This document shows, piece by piece, positions 28,480 through 37,759 of a stretch of 64,000 nucleotides of DNA. Position numbers and translations under genes: made by a program. Below the pieces are notes generated by a model. That model was not told where the DNA came from and did no database searches. It was given only the letters and a program-made list of their open reading frames with translations. Position 1 is the first letter of the stretch. Every line of letters begins with the position of its first letter. Where the stretch lies: the NCBI GenBank assembly GCA_003486385.1, contig DNFT01000097.1, forward strand, positions 1 through 64,000, read 5' to 3'. This stretch comes from Eubacterium sp. (GTDB lineage Bacteria > Bacillota > Clostridia > Lachnospirales > Lachnospiraceae).

Positions 28480-29784
28480 ATGAGTATTACAGATGAAATT
28501 TACAGCATGTACCGGGAGATGGGAATATGCAGTGAGGTATTAGATTATGGAATGCGTGTGGAGAAGAAACTTGCCGGGCGCTTTGAGAAGATAGACAGAG
28601 TTGCTGAATATAATCAGCTCAAGGTTCTGAACGCAATGCAGAAAAACCATGTGAGCGAGGCACATTTAGGCTCAAGTACCGGTTATGGATATACAGATAT
28701 GGGAAGAGATACGCTTGAGCAGGTGTATGCGGATGTATTTCACACGGAGACGGCGCTTGTAAGACCACAGATTACCTGTGGAACACATGCACTCACAATT
28801 GCACTTGCCGGAAATTTAAGACCGGGGGATGAGCTTTTATCGCCGGTTGGTAAGCCGTATGATACTCTCCAGGGAATAATCGGAATGAGAGAATGTCCAG
28901 GTTCGCTTGCGGAGTACGGAATAAGCTACAGACAGGTTGACCTTCTGCCAGACGGAAGCTTTGATTTTGACGGTATAAGGAAGGTTATAAATGAAAAGAC
29001 AAAGCTTGTAACAATACAGCGTTCTAAGGGCTATGACAGCAGACCTACACTTTCGGTTGAGAAAATCGGAGAGCTTATAAGCTTCATAAAGGGGATAAAG
29101 CCTGAGGTTATATGCATGGTGGATAATTGCTACGGAGAGTTCGTTGAGACGATTGAGCCTTCAGATGTTGGAGCTGATATGGTCGTCGGCTCACTCATAA
29201 AGAATCCGGGTGGCGGTCTTGCACCGATAGGAGGCTATATTGCAGGTAAGGAAGAATATGTAAATCAGGCAGCGTATAGACTTACTGCTCCGGGACTTGG
29301 CAGGGAGCTTGGTGCCACGCTTGGAGTGAACCATGCGTTCTATCAGGGCTTTTTCCTTGCACCTACGGTTACAGCCGGGGCACTCAAGGGTGCTGTCTAT
29401 GCGGCTAATCTATATGAGAAGCTTGGATACAGGGTCATACCTGATGGGAAAGAGGAGAGATACGATATAATACAGGCGGTTGAGATGGGAAGCGCCGAGG
29501 GGCTTATCGCGTTCTGCGAGGGTATTCAGGCGGCGGCACCTGTTGACAGCTTTGCGGTACCGGAGCCTTGGGATATGCCGGGATATGATTCACAGGTTAT
29601 CATGGCAGCCGGTGCATTTATCTCCGGAGCGTCGATCGAGCTTAGTGCTGATGGTCCATTACGCGAGCCGTATACAGCATTTTTTCAGGGTGGTCTTACA
29701 TGGAACCATGCACGCTTCGGTATTCTTAAGAGCCTTCAGCAGCTTGTTGATAAAGGAATTGTAAAAGTTTCCGATTTGTGTTAA
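28480..29784 (+). CDS. Methionine gamma-lyase-like PLP enzyme (YnbB / aluminium resistance family)
   Basis: 434-aa fold-type I PLP protein. The cofactor lysine lies in GSLIKNPGGGLAPIGGYIAG; TCGTHALTIALAGNLRPGDEL and MVDNCYGEFVE are the other family blocks. Members are annotated as aluminium resistance protein or methionine gamma-lyase family; the physiological reaction is uncertain. GGAG precedes the ATG, right behind the 28403-28466 palindrome. In Bacillus ynbB also follows the miaA region. Confidence 0.9.
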   Translation: MSITDEIYSMYREMGICSEVLDYGMRVEKKLAGRFEKIDRVAEYNQLKVLNAMQKNHVSEAHLGSSTGYGYTDMGRDTLEQVYADVFHTETALVRPQITCGTHALTIALAGNLRPGDELLSPVGKPYDTLQGIIGMRECPGSLAEYGISYRQVDLLPDGSFDFDGIRKVINEKTKLVTIQRSKGYDSRPTLSVEKIGELISFIKGIKPEVICMVDNCYGEFVETIEPSDVGADMVVGSLIKNPGGGLAPIGGYIAGKEEYVNQAAYRLTAPGLGRELGATLGVNHAFYQGFFLAPTVTAGALKGAVYAANLYEKLGYRVIPDGKEERYDIIQAVEMGSAEGLIAFCEGIQAAAPVDSFAVPEPWDMPGYDSQVIMAAGAFISGASIELSADGPLREPYTAFFQGGLTWNHARFGILKSLQQLVDKGIVKVSDLC

Positions 29785-29825
29785 ATTCTAATGGGGATAT
29801 CTTTTCAGCCGGAATGGAGGCTGAG

Positions 29826-30521
29826 ATGGAAAATAATCAGGAATTTAATGAAGACGGCAGCATAATGCTTCCCTATGAAAAGAGTGAAGCTTACGGTTTT
29901 GAAAGTCTGAGTGATGAGGAGCTTTTTGCGATTATAATAAGAAGCGGCACAAAGAGACATAGCTGCATGGAAGCTGCCTCAGCTCTTGTGAGAGAGACAA
30001 AGGGGCAGGGAATTATAGGTTTGCAGAGGCTCTCGGTCAAGGAGCTGGCACAGCTTCCGGGAATAGGCAGGGTAAAGGCAGTGCAGCTTAAGTCTATATG
30101 TGAGCTTTCGAGACGGATGGCAAGCCAGAGACGTGCACGCAGGCCATGTCTGGATTCAGCGGCAGCGGTGGTCGAATATCTTATGGAGGACATGAGACAT
30201 TTAGAGCAGGAACAGTTAAGAATCCTTCTGTTAGACACCAAATGCATGCTCATCCATGAGAAGGTAATGAGTATAGGAACCGTCAACAGCACCCTTATGC
30301 CGCCGAGGGAGATTTGCCGTGAGGCTCTGATGCGTGACAGCACAGGCTTTATTCTTGTTCATAATCATCCTACGGGGGATCCGGCTCCAAGCCGTGAGGA
30401 TATTGTGGCGACGAATAAAATATTCAATGCTGCCAATTTGATTGGCATTTCACTGATTGACCACATAATTATTGGTGATAATACATATATCAGTATGAAA
30501 GATGACGGATTGATACAATAG
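29826..30521 (+). CDS. radC: RadC-family JAB/MPN protein
   Basis: 231 aa. Two helix-hairpin-helix-like repeats (LAQLPGIGRVKAVQLKSI) precede the MPN+ domain with the metal-binding motif HNHPTGDPAPSRED. The historical DNA-repair role of RadC is not well supported. ATG 29826 has GGAGG 6 nt upstream; the longer frame from 29778 overlaps the previous gene's end. The gene is intact, which is notable because radC is the insertion site for Tn554 in staphylococci. Confidence 0.93.
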   Translation: MENNQEFNEDGSIMLPYEKSEAYGFESLSDEELFAIIIRSGTKRHSCMEAASALVRETKGQGIIGLQRLSVKELAQLPGIGRVKAVQLKSICELSRRMASQRRARRPCLDSAAAVVEYLMEDMRHLEQEQLRILLLDTKCMLIHEKVMSIGTVNSTLMPPREICREALMRDSTGFILVHNHPTGDPAPSREDIVATNKIFNAANLIGISLIDHIIIGDNTYISMKDDGLIQ

Positions 30522-30553
30522 TGTGCTCCGTCGCAGGGAATGGAGGAATATAT

Positions 30554-31573
30554 ATGGCTAGGAGTATTTTTGGCCTTGATATAGGGACAAGCAATATTAA
30601 GATTTATTGTAGTGACAGGGATGAGATTTTGAATGAAAAGAACATTATCGCCATAGCACACAAAAAAGATGTTTTTGCAGTCGGAGACGAGGCGTACGAA
30701 ATGCATGAGAAGGCTCCAGGTTCAATCCAGGTTACTTTTCCGGTAAAATACGGTGTGATTGCCGATTTTGCCAATATGCAGTTGCTTGTCACAGAGTTCA
30801 TAAAGAAGATGAGCAAGGGCGGCAGGATAATGCCGGCAGATTATTATATTGCCATACCTACTGAGATTACCGAGGTGGAAAAGAGAGCGTTTTTAGAGCT
30901 TATAAGGGACTCTAAGATAAAGGCCAGGAAGATTATGATTATCAATAAGCCTGTTGCGGATGCCGTGGGTTCAGGCGTTGATGTCAACAGCGCCAAGGGC
31001 GTCATGGTGGTTAATATCGGAGCTGATACAACGGAGATTTCCGTTATGAGCCTTGGGGGTATTGTCATCAGCCGTGCCGTTAAGTTCGGTGGAAATAAGC
31101 TTGACGAACAGATTATAAGTGCTGTCCGCAAAAGATATAATCTTGTTATCGGTGCAAAGACGGCGGAATATATCAAGATAAAGCTTGGCAGTGCTGTACC
31201 TATGGAGGAGCAGTTTGTAAGTGTATATGGAAGAGACCTTGTTACGGGACTTCCTATGTCACAGGAGATTTCATCTACAGCTGTATATGAATGCATGATT
31301 GACTTTATACATTCCATAATTGACTCAATAAAGATGATTCTGGAGAGAACACCTCCTGAGCTTGCCTCGGATATAATTGATACGGGAATCCATCTTACAG
31401 GTGGCTCTTCAGGAATAAGGCATCTGGCAGACCTTATCAATAATGAGACAGAACTCCATGTCGTTATTTCAGACAATCCGGGAGAAAGTGTGGTAAGAGG
31501 CATAAAGACTATTATTGAGGATCCGGCATTTGCAGAGATTGCCATGATTCCAAAAGAGAAGGTATATGATTAA
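30554..31573 (+). CDS. mreB: Rod shape-determining protein MreB
   Basis: Actin-like ATPase that guides peripheral wall synthesis. 339 aa, starting FGLDIGTSNIKIY (phosphate 1), with NIGADTTEISVMSLGG (phosphate 2) and LTGGSSGIRHLADLI (adenosine). The ATG at 30554 follows ATGGAGG; the upstream frame overlaps radC. First of mreB-mreC-mreD-mrdA-minC-minD-minE-rodA. Confidence 0.97.
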   Translation: MARSIFGLDIGTSNIKIYCSDRDEILNEKNIIAIAHKKDVFAVGDEAYEMHEKAPGSIQVTFPVKYGVIADFANMQLLVTEFIKKMSKGGRIMPADYYIAIPTEITEVEKRAFLELIRDSKIKARKIMIINKPVADAVGSGVDVNSAKGVMVVNIGADTTEISVMSLGGIVISRAVKFGGNKLDEQIISAVRKRYNLVIGAKTAEYIKIKLGSAVPMEEQFVSVYGRDLVTGLPMSQEISSTAVYECMIDFIHSIIDSIKMILERTPPELASDIIDTGIHLTGGSSGIRHLADLINNETELHVVISDNPGESVVRGIKTIIEDPAFAEIAMIPKEKVYD

Positions 31574-31592
31574 AGCGTAATGGGAGAGTGTT

Positions 31593-32435
31593 ATGGATAA
31601 GAAACCGCAGTTACATGTGTCACAGAAATTTATTCTTTCAGCACTTACAGTAGTGTGTTTTACTTTGATTGCTGTGTCTTTTTTTACCGACAAGCTTACT
31701 GCACCTGTACAGAATGTGCTTTCTTATGTGATTACACCGTTGCAGAAGGGCATCAATGGAATGGGACTGTGGCTTACAGACAGGGCAGATTACTTTGCGA
31801 CGATTGATGAACTGAGACAACAGAATGAAGATCTTAAGGCAGAACTTGACAATGTGAAGGAAAAGAATCTTGTTCTTGTACAGGATCAGATAGAATTAAA
31901 TAATCTTCGCGAGCTGTATGCGCTGGATAATAAGATCCCGGGATATGACAAGGTTGCCGCACGCGTTATCGGAAAAGGTTCAGGAAACTGGTTTTCAACA
32001 TTTACAATAGACAAGGGAAGCAGGGATGGCATACTTGTTGATATGAATGTTATATGTGGCAATGGTCTTGTGGGTATTGTAACGGATGTTACAGATAATA
32101 CGGCAACTGTCAGAAGCATAATTGATGGAAACAGCAATGTTACAGGTATGCTTGTCACTTCCTCAGATACCTGTAACGTAAGAGGTGACTTAGAGCTGAT
32201 GGACAGTGGCTATATACATCTTGAATACATGCAGAAGGATGTGGATGTTTCTGATGGTGATATGATTGTTACATCAAATATCAGTGATAAATATATTCAG
32301 GGAATCCTAATAGGCTATGTAAAAAATATTACCGAGGATGCTAACAGTCTTACCCAGTCCGGATATCTGGTTCCGGCAGTCGACTTTGAGAGATTGACAG
32401 AGGTGCTTGTGATTATGCAGCTCAAGAAAAAGTAG
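31593..32435 (+). CDS. mreC: Rod shape-determining protein MreC
   Basis: 280 aa. An N-terminal membrane anchor (residues about 12-35) is followed by a coiled coil (about 68-108, IDELRQQNEDLKAELDNVKE) and a beta-barrel domain with GLVGIVTDVTDNTATVRSI. Scaffold of the elongasome outside the membrane. GGGAG precedes the ATG; 19 bp after mreB. Confidence 0.95.
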   Translation: MDKKPQLHVSQKFILSALTVVCFTLIAVSFFTDKLTAPVQNVLSYVITPLQKGINGMGLWLTDRADYFATIDELRQQNEDLKAELDNVKEKNLVLVQDQIELNNLRELYALDNKIPGYDKVAARVIGKGSGNWFSTFTIDKGSRDGILVDMNVICGNGLVGIVTDVTDNTATVRSIIDGNSNVTGMLVTSSDTCNVRGDLELMDSGYIHLEYMQKDVDVSDGDMIVTSNISDKYIQGILIGYVKNITEDANSLTQSGYLVPAVDFERLTEVLVIMQLKKK

Positions 32436-32506
32436 CTTTTTTCAAGTGAGCATACTTTTAAGCTTTTGTGTAGAAAGATTATTTTATCTGAGCAGTGAGG
32501 ATTGGC

Positions 32507-33025
32507 ATGAAAAAAGTATTATATTGTGTTTTATCTATCTTAATTACATACGTTTTGCAGGTCAGCGCCTTTACATATTTAGAGATTGCGGGAATAAGAC
32601 CTAACCTTCTTCTGATGCTCACATGTATTACAGGATTTACGATGGGAAGCAGAATGGGACTTCTCGAGGGATTTTTTGCGGGACTTTTACTTGACCTGAT
32701 GGCGGGAGGAAGAGTCGGCTTTACTGCATTGGTCTATATGTATGCGGGTGCATTGAATGGCTTTTTTTACAAGGATTATGTAAAGGAGGAGCTTATGCTT
32801 CCTATGGGGCTTGTTGCCGTCAGTACGTTTGTATATGAATTTTTGTATTATATTTTCTATTTTCTGCTTCAGAATAAGCTCCGGTTATCATATTACCTTG
32901 GACGAATTATTATACCGGAGGTTATATATACCGTATTGATAACACTTCTGGCTTATGTTTTTATCTATTTTATAGCCAGAAAGGTAGAACAGTCGAAAAA
33001 GAGGAGGACTGTAACCAGTGTTTAA
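32507..33025 (+). CDS. mreD: Rod shape-determining protein MreD
   Basis: 172 aa and nearly all membrane (five or six segments), with the family segment RPNLLLMLTCITGFTMG and EGFFAGLLLDLMAGG. ATG 32507 is used because GTGAGG lies 6 nt before it; a TTG four codons upstream overlaps that site. Its end overlaps mrdA by 8 bp. Confidence 0.92.
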   Translation: MKKVLYCVLSILITYVLQVSAFTYLEIAGIRPNLLLMLTCITGFTMGSRMGLLEGFFAGLLLDLMAGGRVGFTALVYMYAGALNGFFYKDYVKEELMLPMGLVAVSTFVYEFLYYIFYFLLQNKLRLSYYLGRIIIPEVIYTVLITLLAYVFIYFIARKVEQSKKRRTVTSV

Positions 33026-35843
33026 AGAGGATTTAAAAATAATATGGGACTATGTGAAAAATATTCTGCGCTCGAGGCTGCTACCGCTGATTATATTTTC
33101 TGTTGTTCTTTTCGGGATTCTTATATATAAGCTATTTAACCTTCAGATTATCCATGGGGATGAATATAAGGTCAATTATGCCCAGAAATCCGAAAAAACA
33201 CTTGTTCTTAACAGCACCAGAGGAAATATCTATGATGTCAACGGAGAATTGCTTGCGTACAATAAGCTTGCATATTCTGTTATTATTGAGGACAGCTCCA
33301 CCGCAATAAAGAATACACAGCTTAATCAGATTATTGTGGAGATGTATGACATAATACAGGAGAATGGAGACAGCTATACAATAGATTATCCGATAAGATT
33401 GAATAAATATGGAAAATTTGAATTCACGAAATCGGGAAACAATCTTTTAAGATACTTAAGGGATATATACGGACATAAATACATAAGCCAGCTCACAGAT
33501 GAGGAAAGAAATGCAACGGCTGCAGATGTTATTGATGTATTAAAGAGCAAGAGCTACTATAATATCAGTGATGAGTACAGTGATGAAGAGGTACTTGAGA
33601 TTATATATGTCCGTTCAAATCTTGCGGCGCATGCCTATCAGCGATATATATCATTCACAGTTGCAACAAATGTTTCTGAGGAGACAATGGCAGCCATTCT
33701 TGAAAATTCCGACAGGCTTATAGGTGTTACTGTGAAAGATGAATATGTGAGATGCTACAATTATGGAAAATATATTGCGCATCTTATAGGATATACCGGA
33801 AAGGTATCAGCCGACGAACTGGCTGAGCTTCAGAAGGACGATCCATCATATCAGGCAAGTGATGTTGTAGGCAAGTCCGGTGTTGAGAAGAGTTATGAAC
33901 AGGTTTTAAATGGTACTAAGGGCAGCCGGACCGTGCTTGTTGACAGTTATGGTCGAGTTTTGCAGATTATTGACGAAAAAGAACCTGTTACAGGTTCGGA
34001 CATATACCTTACAATAGATGTTAAGCTTACACAGAAAATTTATGATTTGCTCGAAAGAAGACTTGCGGAAATTCTTATAACGCGAATTGTGAATTCAGAC
34101 TCAGACCGTGTTGGCTCCGAGGAAGGTGATGTTGTAGTTATCCCGATAAAAGATGTATATTTTGCTCTGTTTGATAATAATACGATTTCAATAGATATGC
34201 TGAAAGAAAACCATGAGGCAGGTGCAGCGGCATCCATATATTCTGTTTTTGATGAGAAAAGAGGACAGCTTATAAGTGCAATCGATGACGAACTTCATAA
34301 TACTAAAACGGCATTTTCGTCTCTTTCCGAGGAAATGCAGGAGTATATAAGGAATGTGCGTTCGATACTTTTGAACGGAGGCATATTAAACAGTGACGCC
34401 ATAAGCTCCACGGATGAGCTGTCAGTTGCATGGACAAACGGAGAAATAAGTCTTACCGATTATTTATATAATGCTATTGCAAAAGACTGGGTCAATATAT
34501 ATAATCTGGATGTAGAGGACGAATATCCTACAATGGATGATGTACTTGATGCCATGCTCAGCTACGCTATGGAGGAGCTTCGGAATAACGATGCGTTTGA
34601 CAAGCTCGTGATAAAGTATCTGGTACAGGGCGGACAGATTACAGGGAGAGAAACCTGTCTCCTTTTGATGGAGCAGAATTGCATTCCTTATACCATGGAT
34701 GATTATGATGCCGTAGCGAATGGATTGTCTCCTTACGATTATATTATAAATCAGATTAATGAGTTGAACATTACCCCTGCTATGCTGGCTCTGGATCCTT
34801 GCTCAGGTGCGGTGGTTCTGGAAAATTCACAGACAGGAAGTATAATTGCAATGGTCACTTACCCGAGCTATGACATCAATAATTTTTCAGGTTCAATAGA
34901 TTCTAACTATTATGCTTCACTTCTTGCCGATAAGTCAACACCTCTTGTAAACAGAGCGACGCAGACAAGAATTGCACCGGGATCCACATTCAAGATTGCA
35001 ACAGCTATTGCCGGGCTTATGGAAGGTGTAATAACACCGAATGAGACGATAACGGATACAGGTATATTTGACAAAGTAAAGCCTAATCTGAAATGCTGGT
35101 ATTATCCGAACAACCATGGAGCGATCAATGTTAAGCAGGCGATAGGAGTTTCGTGTAACTATTTCTTCTGCGAGGTCGGCTACCGGCTTGCTTCTGAGCC
35201 TGATGGGAGCCTTAATGCGGAAAAGGGACTTGCTGTATTAAAAAAGTACGCAGAGGAACTCGGAATTGCTACCAAGACGGGAATACAGATTTCCGAAGCA
35301 ACACCTAATCCCTCAAATGTATCTGTCATAGCGTCTACAATCGGACAGGGAAATCATGCTTACACTGCGCTCAATCTTGCCAGATATACCTCTACTATTG
35401 GAAACGGAGGAACAGTTTACAATTCAAGCGTAATAAGCAAAGTGGTCGACAGCAATGGAGATGTCATAGAATTGTTTGAACCGGTTGTTGCGAATGAAGT
35501 TGAGCTTGACAGTGTGGTCTGGGATTCCGTGTATGAGGGCGGACGTAATGTTATTTTGGGAAGTGGGGTAGGTACACAGCTTTTTGACAAATATCTTCCT
35601 GTGGCGGTAGGAGGTAAATCAGGTACTGCCGAGGAAAATAAAAACAGAGGTTCACATGCTAACTATATAACCTGGGCACCATACAATAATGCTGAGGTAG
35701 CAGTAGCGGTTATGATTCCTAACGGTTATGCGGCTGTCAATGCCGGTATAATGTCCTTTTATACATTATCTTCTTATTATGATTCATATATTCCTTCGCA
35801 TGTCTATGCAGATGTGAACGGAGCTTTAACAATAGTAGAGTAA
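33018..35843 (+). CDS. mrdA: Penicillin-binding protein 2, elongasome transpeptidase, with large insert
   Basis: 941 aa. Order: membrane anchor (about 18-36), dimerisation/pedestal domain (NSTRGNIYDVNGELLAYN), transpeptidase. Catalytic motifs are all present: STFK (S656-K659), SCN (S712), KSGT (K867-T870). Typical PBP2 is 600-700 aa; here about 240 extra residues lie between the TIDVKLTQKIYDLLERRL helix (about 340) and the transpeptidase opening LDPCSGAVVLENSQTGSI (about 595). The insert is acidic and mainly helical, not low-complexity; a similar insert occurs in Lachnospiraceae, from memory. GTG start after GAGGAGG (10 nt). Confidence 0.95.
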   Translation: MFKEDLKIIWDYVKNILRSRLLPLIIFSVVLFGILIYKLFNLQIIHGDEYKVNYAQKSEKTLVLNSTRGNIYDVNGELLAYNKLAYSVIIEDSSTAIKNTQLNQIIVEMYDIIQENGDSYTIDYPIRLNKYGKFEFTKSGNNLLRYLRDIYGHKYISQLTDEERNATAADVIDVLKSKSYYNISDEYSDEEVLEIIYVRSNLAAHAYQRYISFTVATNVSEETMAAILENSDRLIGVTVKDEYVRCYNYGKYIAHLIGYTGKVSADELAELQKDDPSYQASDVVGKSGVEKSYEQVLNGTKGSRTVLVDSYGRVLQIIDEKEPVTGSDIYLTIDVKLTQKIYDLLERRLAEILITRIVNSDSDRVGSEEGDVVVIPIKDVYFALFDNNTISIDMLKENHEAGAAASIYSVFDEKRGQLISAIDDELHNTKTAFSSLSEEMQEYIRNVRSILLNGGILNSDAISSTDELSVAWTNGEISLTDYLYNAIAKDWVNIYNLDVEDEYPTMDDVLDAMLSYAMEELRNNDAFDKLVIKYLVQGGQITGRETCLLLMEQNCIPYTMDDYDAVANGLSPYDYIINQINELNITPAMLALDPCSGAVVLENSQTGSIIAMVTYPSYDINNFSGSIDSNYYASLLADKSTPLVNRATQTRIAPGSTFKIATAIAGLMEGVITPNETITDTGIFDKVKPNLKCWYYPNNHGAINVKQAIGVSCNYFFCEVGYRLASEPDGSLNAEKGLAVLKKYAEELGIATKTGIQISEATPNPSNVSVIASTIGQGNHAYTALNLARYTSTIGNGGTVYNSSVISKVVDSNGDVIELFEPVVANEVELDSVVWDSVYEGGRNVILGSGVGTQLFDKYLPVAVGGKSGTAEENKNRGSHANYITWAPYNNAEVAVAVMIPNGYAAVNAGIMSFYTLSSYYDSYIPSHVYADVNGALTIVE

Positions 35844-35873
35844 ATATCCTGAAAGGCGGGTTATAAAGATATT

Positions 35874-36545
35874 ATGGATAATTCAGTTATAATTAAAGGA
35901 AACAAACACGGTATAGTGGTAGTGATGGATGAGAATATTCCCTTTGAGGAGTTGAAGGTGTCCTTGGCAGAGAAGTTTCGTTCAGCCTCCAAGTTTTTTG
36001 ATAAGGCCAATATGGCAGTCACTTTTGAAGGACGTAAGCTGACACAGGACGAGGAAAAAGAGAGTCTCGATATCATTGCTGAGAACTCAGAACTGAACAT
36101 AATCTGTGTGGTGGATAATGATAAGCTGAGGGACGACTATTATAAGAAAGCCGTTGAAGAAAAACTTGAGGAATTGTCAACACATACAGGACAGTTCTAT
36201 AAGGGAACATTAAGAAGCGGACAGGTCTTAGAGTCGGAGAGCAGCATAATCATTCTCGGCGATGTCAATCCTGGCGCGAGGGTTATATCTAAAGGCAATG
36301 TCGTAGTGTTAGGAAGCCTTAAAGGGCTGGTTTTTGCAGGGGCTAACGGAAATCATGATTCATTTGTGGTTGCACTCGAGATGGCACCTATGCAGATAAG
36401 GATAGGTGATGTCATTGCAAGAAGCAGCGATTCAGTGCAGCTTAAACCGAGCAAGACAGTAGATCCTAAGATTGCTTTTGTGGATGACAATAATATATAT
36501 ATAGAAAAACTGGACAAAAACGTTCTTTCGGATATAAGATTATAA
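35874..36545 (+). CDS. minC: Septum site-determining protein MinC
   Basis: 223 aa. The C-terminal beta-helix domain is clear: LRSGQVLESESSIIILGDVNPGARVISKGNVVVLG, the MinC signature that binds MinD and FtsZ. The N-terminal domain is divergent. Inhibits Z-ring formation away from midcell. The ribosome binding site (GGCGGG) is about 13 nt before the ATG, further than usual. Confidence 0.92.
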   Translation: MDNSVIIKGNKHGIVVVMDENIPFEELKVSLAEKFRSASKFFDKANMAVTFEGRKLTQDEEKESLDIIAENSELNIICVVDNDKLRDDYYKKAVEEKLEELSTHTGQFYKGTLRSGQVLESESSIIILGDVNPGARVISKGNVVVLGSLKGLVFAGANGNHDSFVVALEMAPMQIRIGDVIARSSDSVQLKPSKTVDPKIAFVDDNNIYIEKLDKNVLSDIRL

Positions 36546-36657
36546 ATATTTTCAAAAAAATATTGCAATTATTAGAAAAAACAATCATAATAATATTATG
36601 GTTTCTTCTGATAGGGAGAGAAAAAAAGAGCTGCTATGCGGCGGAATGGAGAAATGT

Positions 36658-37449
36658 ATGAGTGAAGTTATCGTTGTCACCAGTGGTAAGGGTGGCGTTG
36701 GCAAGACAACTACATCTGCTAATGTAGGTACAGGTCTTGCAAAGCTTAATAAGAAAGTTGTATTAATTGATACAGATATAGGCCTTCGTAACCTTGATGT
36801 GGTAATGGGACTTGAGAATAGAATAGTATACAATCTTGTTGATGTTGTAGAGGGAAACTGCAGATATAAGCAGGCACTTATTAAGGACAAGAGATATCCT
36901 AATCTCTATCTTCTTCCTTCCGCACAGACAAGGGATAAGACAAGTGTCTCTCCTGAGCAGATGAAGGCTCTTACGGATGAACTCAGGGAAGAGTTTGACT
37001 ACATAATTCTTGACTGTCCGGCCGGAATAGAGCAGGGCTTTAAGAATGCAATTGCCGGTGCCGACAGAGCACTTGTTGTGACTACTCCTGAGGTTTCAGC
37101 AATACGTGATGCCGACAGGATTATCGGCTTATTGGAGGCTAATGACCTTAAGAGAAGTGACCTGATTGTAAATCGTATCCGTATGGATATGGTTAAGAAG
37201 GGCGATATGATGTCAATAGATGATGTTGTTGATATTCTTTCAATCAACCTTATAGGTGCGGTACCTGACGATGAGAATATTGTTATTTCTACTAATAATG
37301 GTGAACCACTGGCAGGCAATGATACACTCGCCGGACAGGCTTATATGAACATATGCAAGAGAATTATGGGTGAGGAGGTTCCGCTCCTTGATCTTTCAGA
37401 GAAGTCGGGCTTCTGGAACAAGCTGAAATCCGTATTTTCATCGAAATAG
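36658..37449 (+). CDS. minD: Septum site-determining protein MinD
   Basis: 263-aa deviant Walker ATPase: GKGGVGKTTTSANVG at residues 10-24, DTDIGLRNLDVVMGLE, and DCPAGIEQGFKNAI. A C-terminal amphipathic membrane-targeting helix is visible (FWNKLKSVFSSK). ATG 36658 follows GGAG by 6 nt and gives the family start MSEVIVVTSGKGG; earlier in-frame ATGs would add up to 20 unrelated residues. Confidence 0.97.
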   Translation: MSEVIVVTSGKGGVGKTTTSANVGTGLAKLNKKVVLIDTDIGLRNLDVVMGLENRIVYNLVDVVEGNCRYKQALIKDKRYPNLYLLPSAQTRDKTSVSPEQMKALTDELREEFDYIILDCPAGIEQGFKNAIAGADRALVVTTPEVSAIRDADRIIGLLEANDLKRSDLIVNRIRMDMVKKGDMMSIDDVVDILSINLIGAVPDDENIVISTNNGEPLAGNDTLAGQAYMNICKRIMGEEVPLLDLSEKSGFWNKLKSVFSSK

Positions 37450-37474
37450 AATATAATATAGGGGGGATGATATA

Positions 37475-37759
37475 GTGAGCTTATTTGATATGTTCAAAAA
37501 GAAATCCTCAGGTGATGTAGCTAAGGACCGTCTCAAGCTTTTACTTGTTTCTGACCGTGCGAATTGTTCTCCGGATATTATGGAAGCAATTAAGAATGAC
37601 ATTATCGCCGTGATTTCAAAATATATGGAAATTGATGCAAGTGGACTGGATATTCAGATTACTCAGACCGAATCAGATGGGGGCAACGGAAGTGTTCCGG
37701 CATTGTTTGCTAATATTCCGATTAAGGATATGAAGAATGGACAGAAACCGAACCACTAG
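37475..37759 (+). CDS. minE: Cell division topological specificity factor MinE
   Basis: 94 aa. N-terminal membrane/MinD-binding segment MSLFDMFKKKSSGDVAKDRLKLLL and the topological domain with a DRANCSPDIMEAIKNDIIAV block are typical. Having MinE with MinD suggests an oscillating Min system. GTG start with a GGGGGG site 7 nt upstream. The last 23 bp overlap rodA. Confidence 0.93.
   Translation: MSLFDMFKKKSSGDVAKDRLKLLLVSDRANCSPDIMEAIKNDIIAVISKYMEIDASGLDIQITQTESDGGNGSVPALFANIPIKDMKNGQKPNH

Noticed and set aside
29826..30521. radC as the attachment gene for the Tn554-like element
   Set aside because: radC is intact and 22 kb away from the element. The element lies by the 3' end of a host Xer-like gene instead.
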